Positions 37,330-41,065 of a DNA stretch of 41,065 nucleotides are shown piece by piece. The stretch is from Brasilonema bromeliae SPC951. Its GTDB lineage: Bacteria; Cyanobacteriota; Cyanobacteriia; Cyanobacteriales; Nostocaceae. Made by a program: the position numbers and the translations under genes. Location: assembly GCF_012912135.1 (NCBI RefSeq), contig NZ_QMEB01000021.1:1-41065 (forward strand), written 5' to 3'. The notes below the pieces were generated by a model. The model did not search any database. It had not been told where the DNA came from and saw nothing but the letters and a program-made list of their open reading frames with translations. The stretch's first letter is position 1. Each line of letters opens with the position of its first letter.

Positions 37330-38988
37330 TTACTGCCAAACAAACACTTTAGCTTCGTATGGTCCAATATCAATCATGATACCATCGTCGCCAGCTTCCA
37401 CATCATAATTGCCTGTCCACTCATGCCATGTACCAGGACTGGGGAAGTTAGGAATCTGATATCCAGCTAGGAAGTTTTCTGAGAAATTAGCCACAACCAC
37501 AACACGAGAACCTTCATCGTTCCAACGGCTGTAAGCTAGCACTTTTGTCTCTGGATTTTCGTGGATGAAGTCAACATTTTCTGTGTAGAGAGCATGATTA
37601 TTTTTACGCAGGTTTATTAACCCTTTGTAGTATTCAAACAAGCTACGATTCAAATCATTACCTAGCAATCCCCATTCAATTTTAGATGATTCTTGTGTTT
37701 TCGGCTTGTACTCACCAAATTCCTGACCCATCCAAATCATGGGTATACCCATAGCTGTCAGAAGGATAGCAGCGCCCAACTTAAGCCGCTTAAAAGCTTC
37801 TTCATCAAAGATATTGTTATTACCCAGTTCTACCATTAAACGATCATGGTCATGGTTAGTGAGGTAATTCACAACATTCGTCGCACCCATAAAGCCTTGG
37901 CGCTTTGCGTCAATCACATCTTTGAGGCGTTCTAAATCAAAGGTGTTACCACAGATATGATCCTTAATACAATGATAGAAACTATCATGCCAGCAGCCAT
38001 CCATTGGTCCATCAACGTTGGTAATACTAGTCGTTTCCGGAATATGTTCGGCAATATTATAAAAAGGCTTCATGCTGGCAGTATCTTTGGCTTCTTGCAC
38101 AATCCAATGCATGAAATCATAGTTAGCAATTTGCCGTGCTGCATCGTAGCGAATTCCATCAAGGTGATACTCACCAACCCAATAACGAACTGTATCACCA
38201 ATAAATTTGCGAGCAGGATAAGTGTCTAAATTTTTGTCATAGTGTTCGTAATTAAATTCTGGTCCCCAGTTGTTATCGGGGTCGCGAGGCTCGTGATGAT
38301 ACCAATAATCGTGGTCGATTTGTGTTAATGGACTTGATGATTCTGAATGGTTATAAATACCATCCATAATCACACGAATTCCTCTTGCATGGCACTCATC
38401 AACAAGATTTTTTAATCCCGATGTCGGACCGTAACTTGATTCTGGGGCGAAGAAGTGACGTGGATTGTAACCCCAACTATAATCTCCTGGATATTCTTTA
38501 ACTGGCATTAACTCAACCGCGTTAATTCCCAGTTCACTCAGGTAATCTAACTTCTCAACGACGTGCTTGTACTTTCCTCGCGCATAAGGATCATCTTCAC
38601 CACCAGAAAAGTCACCAACGTGCAATTCATAAATGACTAATTCGTGGTCTGCGGGTAGGGGTTTATCGTCGTGTTGCCAAACGTAAGTATCAACAATACG
38701 TTCCCCATCTTTTATGTATACAACACCGTCATCCTTCCCACTCAATTCATCAATATCAGTTGCATAGGGATCTGTCACATCTACCCATTGATCTGGTTCA
38801 AAAAACCAAGATTTTGACTGCACGCGAAATTTATATTGATAAGCACCATCTTCTAATTCAACAGTTGTGCGAAAATAACCATCATCACCTTTTTCCATTG
38901 GGATTGGTTCCCAATCAGAAAAAGAACCAATTAAAGACGCAGCTTTGTTGTAGGGTGCAAATAAATTAAATTCAATTGGCTTTGCCAT
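37330..38988 (-). CDS. GH13 alpha-amylase-family glycosyl hydrolase with N-terminal CBM48-like domain (second paralog)
   Basis: IYELHVGDFSGG, GIRVIMDGIYNHS, DGIRYDAARQIANY, NIAEHIPET, TNHDHDR. Confidence 0.92.
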   Translation of the reverse strand: MAKPIEFNLFAPYNKAASLIGSFSDWEPIPMEKGDDGYFRTTVELEDGAYQYKFRVQSKSWFFEPDQWVDVTDPYATDIDELSGKDDGVVYIKDGERIVDTYVWQHDDKPLPADHELVIYELHVGDFSGGEDDPYARGKYKHVVEKLDYLSELGINAVELMPVKEYPGDYSWGYNPRHFFAPESSYGPTSGLKNLVDECHARGIRVIMDGIYNHSESSSPLTQIDHDYWYHHEPRDPDNNWGPEFNYEHYDKNLDTYPARKFIGDTVRYWVGEYHLDGIRYDAARQIANYDFMHWIVQEAKDTASMKPFYNIAEHIPETTSITNVDGPMDGCWHDSFYHCIKDHICGNTFDLERLKDVIDAKRQGFMGATNVVNYLTNHDHDRLMVELGNNNIFDEEAFKRLKLGAAILLTAMGIPMIWMGQEFGEYKPKTQESSKIEWGLLGNDLNRSLFEYYKGLINLRKNNHALYTENVDFIHENPETKVLAYSRWNDEGSRVVVVANFSENFLAGYQIPNFPSPGTWHEWTGNYDVEAGDDGIMIDIGPYEAKVFVWQ

Positions 38989-39113
38989 AGTAACTATATC
39001 AAGATATCACAAGGAAATGTGTTGACAAAATACAGAAAAATCATTATTTAGCTAATGACTATAATGATTAATGGCTCAAAGCGATTAACTTATAGTGATT
39101 AGCCAAGTGTTGA

Positions 39114-39347
39114 ATGAATTCTGCCAGTGATGAGTATTTTCTAATTTCTAAACAAACTAGCCAATCATCCTCTAGAGATAATCAAATACTTTTTACGTCT
39201 ATCTCAAGAAGTAATTTTTATAAAAAGTATATTTTGGGGGATTTATTAATTAACTATAAAATTTTAATGATTCATCTAAAATACTTAGAAAAAATAAGTC
39301 AAAAGCTTGTTAATCAAAAAAACATAAAAATTGTAAGTGAGGAATAA
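39114..39347 (+). CDS. doubtful AT-rich ORF
   Basis: 77 aa, no recognised motif, no clear SD. Confidence 0.25.
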   Translation: MNSASDEYFLISKQTSQSSSRDNQILFTSISRSNFYKKYILGDLLINYKILMIHLKYLEKISQKLVNQKNIKIVSEE

Positions 39348-39395
39348 GTCACTCCTCATTTCTCACTTTTTGAGTCATAACTCGAAGTAAAATTT

Positions 39396-40325
39396 TCAGG
39401 CTTGCTCGTTGTTTTTATAACTAGCAACAGCCGCCCTGAGATTACCCTGGTATTGTGACAAGAGTTGTAAACCCTCCTCTTTTTCCAAACCAGTCCAATG
39501 CATTAATAGCGCCAATTTTACCCATTTACCACTACGTTCCAATAAAAAACCAGCGGCTTCTCGACTTAAACCTGTGAGGTCTTGTAAAATACGCATGGCG
39601 CGATCGCGTAACTTTTGATTCGTTACCGCCACATCCACCATACGATTGCCATAAACTTTACCCAACTTGACCATCACACCCGTAGACAGGATATTTAAGG
39701 CAAGTTTAGTAACTGTACCAGCTTTGAGACGAGTTGAACCAGCAAGTATCTCTGGTCCAGTTAACAGGCGAATATCAATATCAGCCTCACACTCCACTTG
39801 TTCAACAGGGACGCAAGCTATAAATATAGTAGTCGCCCCTCGCTGACGAGCAGCACTCATCGCGCCGTGGACGAAAGGTGTTGTTCCACCCGCTGTAATA
39901 CCAACGACTACATCTAGTTGCGTGATTTGTCGTTGGGCGATCGCCGCCTCACCATCTTCAGCGCTGTCCTCCAAATCTTCGGAACTGCGTACGAGTGCAC
40001 CCGCACCACCCGCAATAATTCCCTGTACCATCTCTGGAGGTGTACAAAAAGTAGGTGGACACTCTGCGGCGTCTAACACTCCTAACCGACCACTTGTCCC
40101 TGCTCCGATGTAAAAAAGACGTCCTCCATGACGCAAACACTCAGCAGTACGTTCAATCGCTTCAGCCAACTGAAGTTTAGCCGCAGCTACTGCAGCCACT
40201 GCCTTTGCATCTTCGCGATTAAATAACTCTACCAGTTCAAGAGAACTCAGCTGATCTAGGTCAAGACTATCAGGATTAACCTGCTCTGTCAAAAGATGAC
40301 CGCGCCCCTGCAAATTCGTCGTCAT
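39396..40325 (-). CDS. murQ: N-acetylmuramic acid 6-phosphate etherase
   Basis: LFYIGAGTSGRLGVLDAAECPPTF, GIIAGGAGALVRSSEDLEDS, VVGITAGGTTPFVHGA; ATG at 40325. Confidence 0.95.
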   Translation of the reverse strand: MTTNLQGRGHLLTEQVNPDSLDLDQLSSLELVELFNREDAKAVAAVAAAKLQLAEAIERTAECLRHGGRLFYIGAGTSGRLGVLDAAECPPTFCTPPEMVQGIIAGGAGALVRSSEDLEDSAEDGEAAIAQRQITQLDVVVGITAGGTTPFVHGAMSAARQRGATTIFIACVPVEQVECEADIDIRLLTGPEILAGSTRLKAGTVTKLALNILSTGVMVKLGKVYGNRMVDVAVTNQKLRDRAMRILQDLTGLSREAAGFLLERSGKWVKLALLMHWTGLEKEEGLQLLSQYQGNLRAAVASYKNNEQA

Positions 40326-40436
40326 TTGTTTTTTGTCCAAAGTGGAATTGGGAGACAATACTGTGAGCGGGTTTTCCGGAAGTACTGCCGTTCATTCGTT
40401 TTTTGTCTTTAGTCGTGTCTCATGAGACATGACTCA

Positions 40437-40847
40437 TTACAATAATCCTTCCAGTTTGCGGCGAATGCTGTCTAGTTCCGAATCAGAAAGTTCCGGTTTT
40501 TCCTGCGACTCCTGGTTGCGAGGGAGAGTTTCCTCAGCAACATCCTCCTGGGATTCTAGTTTCCAGTCTGTTTCTTCAACGTTGATTTCTGGGGGAATTG
40601 CTAAAGCACTGTCATTTTGAACCAATTCCCAATCATAGTCCGCAGCTTGACAAAACTCTTTTACTTCCTCTGAATCAATCGCCTCTACAGTTGGTGATAG
40701 GAAATCTTGAGCTTCCAGCATGAGGGCAAAGCGTGTCGCGTCGTCTTCTGACTCGAACATCAGAACTTTATTGCGCTCGCCCACCTGAATTGTGTGAATT
40801 CCCTCATTTTCTGTCCGAGCATTAAACAGTAGTACAAAAACACGCAT
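40437..40847 (-). CDS. DUF3110-domain protein
   Basis: MRVFVLLFNARTENEGIHTIQVGERNKVLMFESEDDATRFALMLEAQDF. Confidence 0.85.
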   Translation of the reverse strand: MRVFVLLFNARTENEGIHTIQVGERNKVLMFESEDDATRFALMLEAQDFLSPTVEAIDSEEVKEFCQAADYDWELVQNDSALAIPPEINVEETDWKLESQEDVAEETLPRNQESQEKPELSDSELDSIRRKLEGLL

Positions 40848-41030
40848 GGGTGTAATCACTAATCTTGCATCTTGGATCTATTTTTAATTAAAGTTCTAGA
40901 AGGTGTCCAAAGAAAAGTCGAAGCAAAAATTTTCATTTTCTTATAAACTCTTAATATTCTGCTGACAAGGTAAAGACGACGATATCAATAATTTTCTTCA
41001 AGAAAGTGAGTAGTCTGTGAAGAAACACAG

Positions 41031-41065
41031 GGGTGTAAGGGTGTAGGGGTGTAGGGGTGTAGGGG
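41031..41065. repeat. short tandem repeat (gggtgtag)n running off the window
   Basis: gggtgtaa gggtgtag gggtgtag gggtgtag ggg. Confidence 0.9.

Noticed and set aside
1-41065. CRISPR array, tRNA or rRNA gene
   Set aside because: No regularly spaced direct repeats with unique spacers, and no tRNA cloverleaf or rRNA signature was recognised by eye; a tRNAscan/Infernal run would be needed to exclude them fully.

Overview
This is a cyanobacterial chromosome segment. It has HIP1-like gcgatcgc octamers and genes for PAM68, cyanophycin metabolism and DUF3110, and looks filamentous/Nostocales-like. From left to right it holds: (1) a sulfonate-binding-protein / AprA-like flavoprotein / methyltransferase / AprB-like ferredoxin / HEAT-repeat / DUF59-Mrp ATPase / aminotransferase cluster; (2) a methyltransferase-HIT fusion with an altered histidine triad; (3) an HtrA protease; (4) a caspase-FGE-sulfatase protein whose 3' end is the variable repeat of a diversity-generating retroelement (DGR), with an Asn-codon-rich template-like repeat exactly 330 bp downstream and no reverse transcriptase in the window; (5) tyrA, aroF, PAM68, rpsO, a GH13 enzyme, cphB, and a cphA2-type cyanophycin synthetase; (6) a highly structured intergenic RNA candidate resembling a HEARO/omega RNA with no IscB beside it; (7) a locus of P-type ATPase, PepSY protein, small membrane proteins and a two-component system, with conserved promoter boxes and a gene-fusion scar (PepSY N-terminus next to an HtrA C-terminus); (8) a second GH13 paralog, murQ and a DUF3110 gene. 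Intergenic regions are rich in MITE-like and nested palindromic repeats. The strongest leads are the RT-less DGR cassette, the orphan omega-RNA candidate, the sulfonate/Fe-S cluster, and the predicted regulon around the P-type ATPase. All calls come from reading the sequence and the supplied ORF track; no database search was run.
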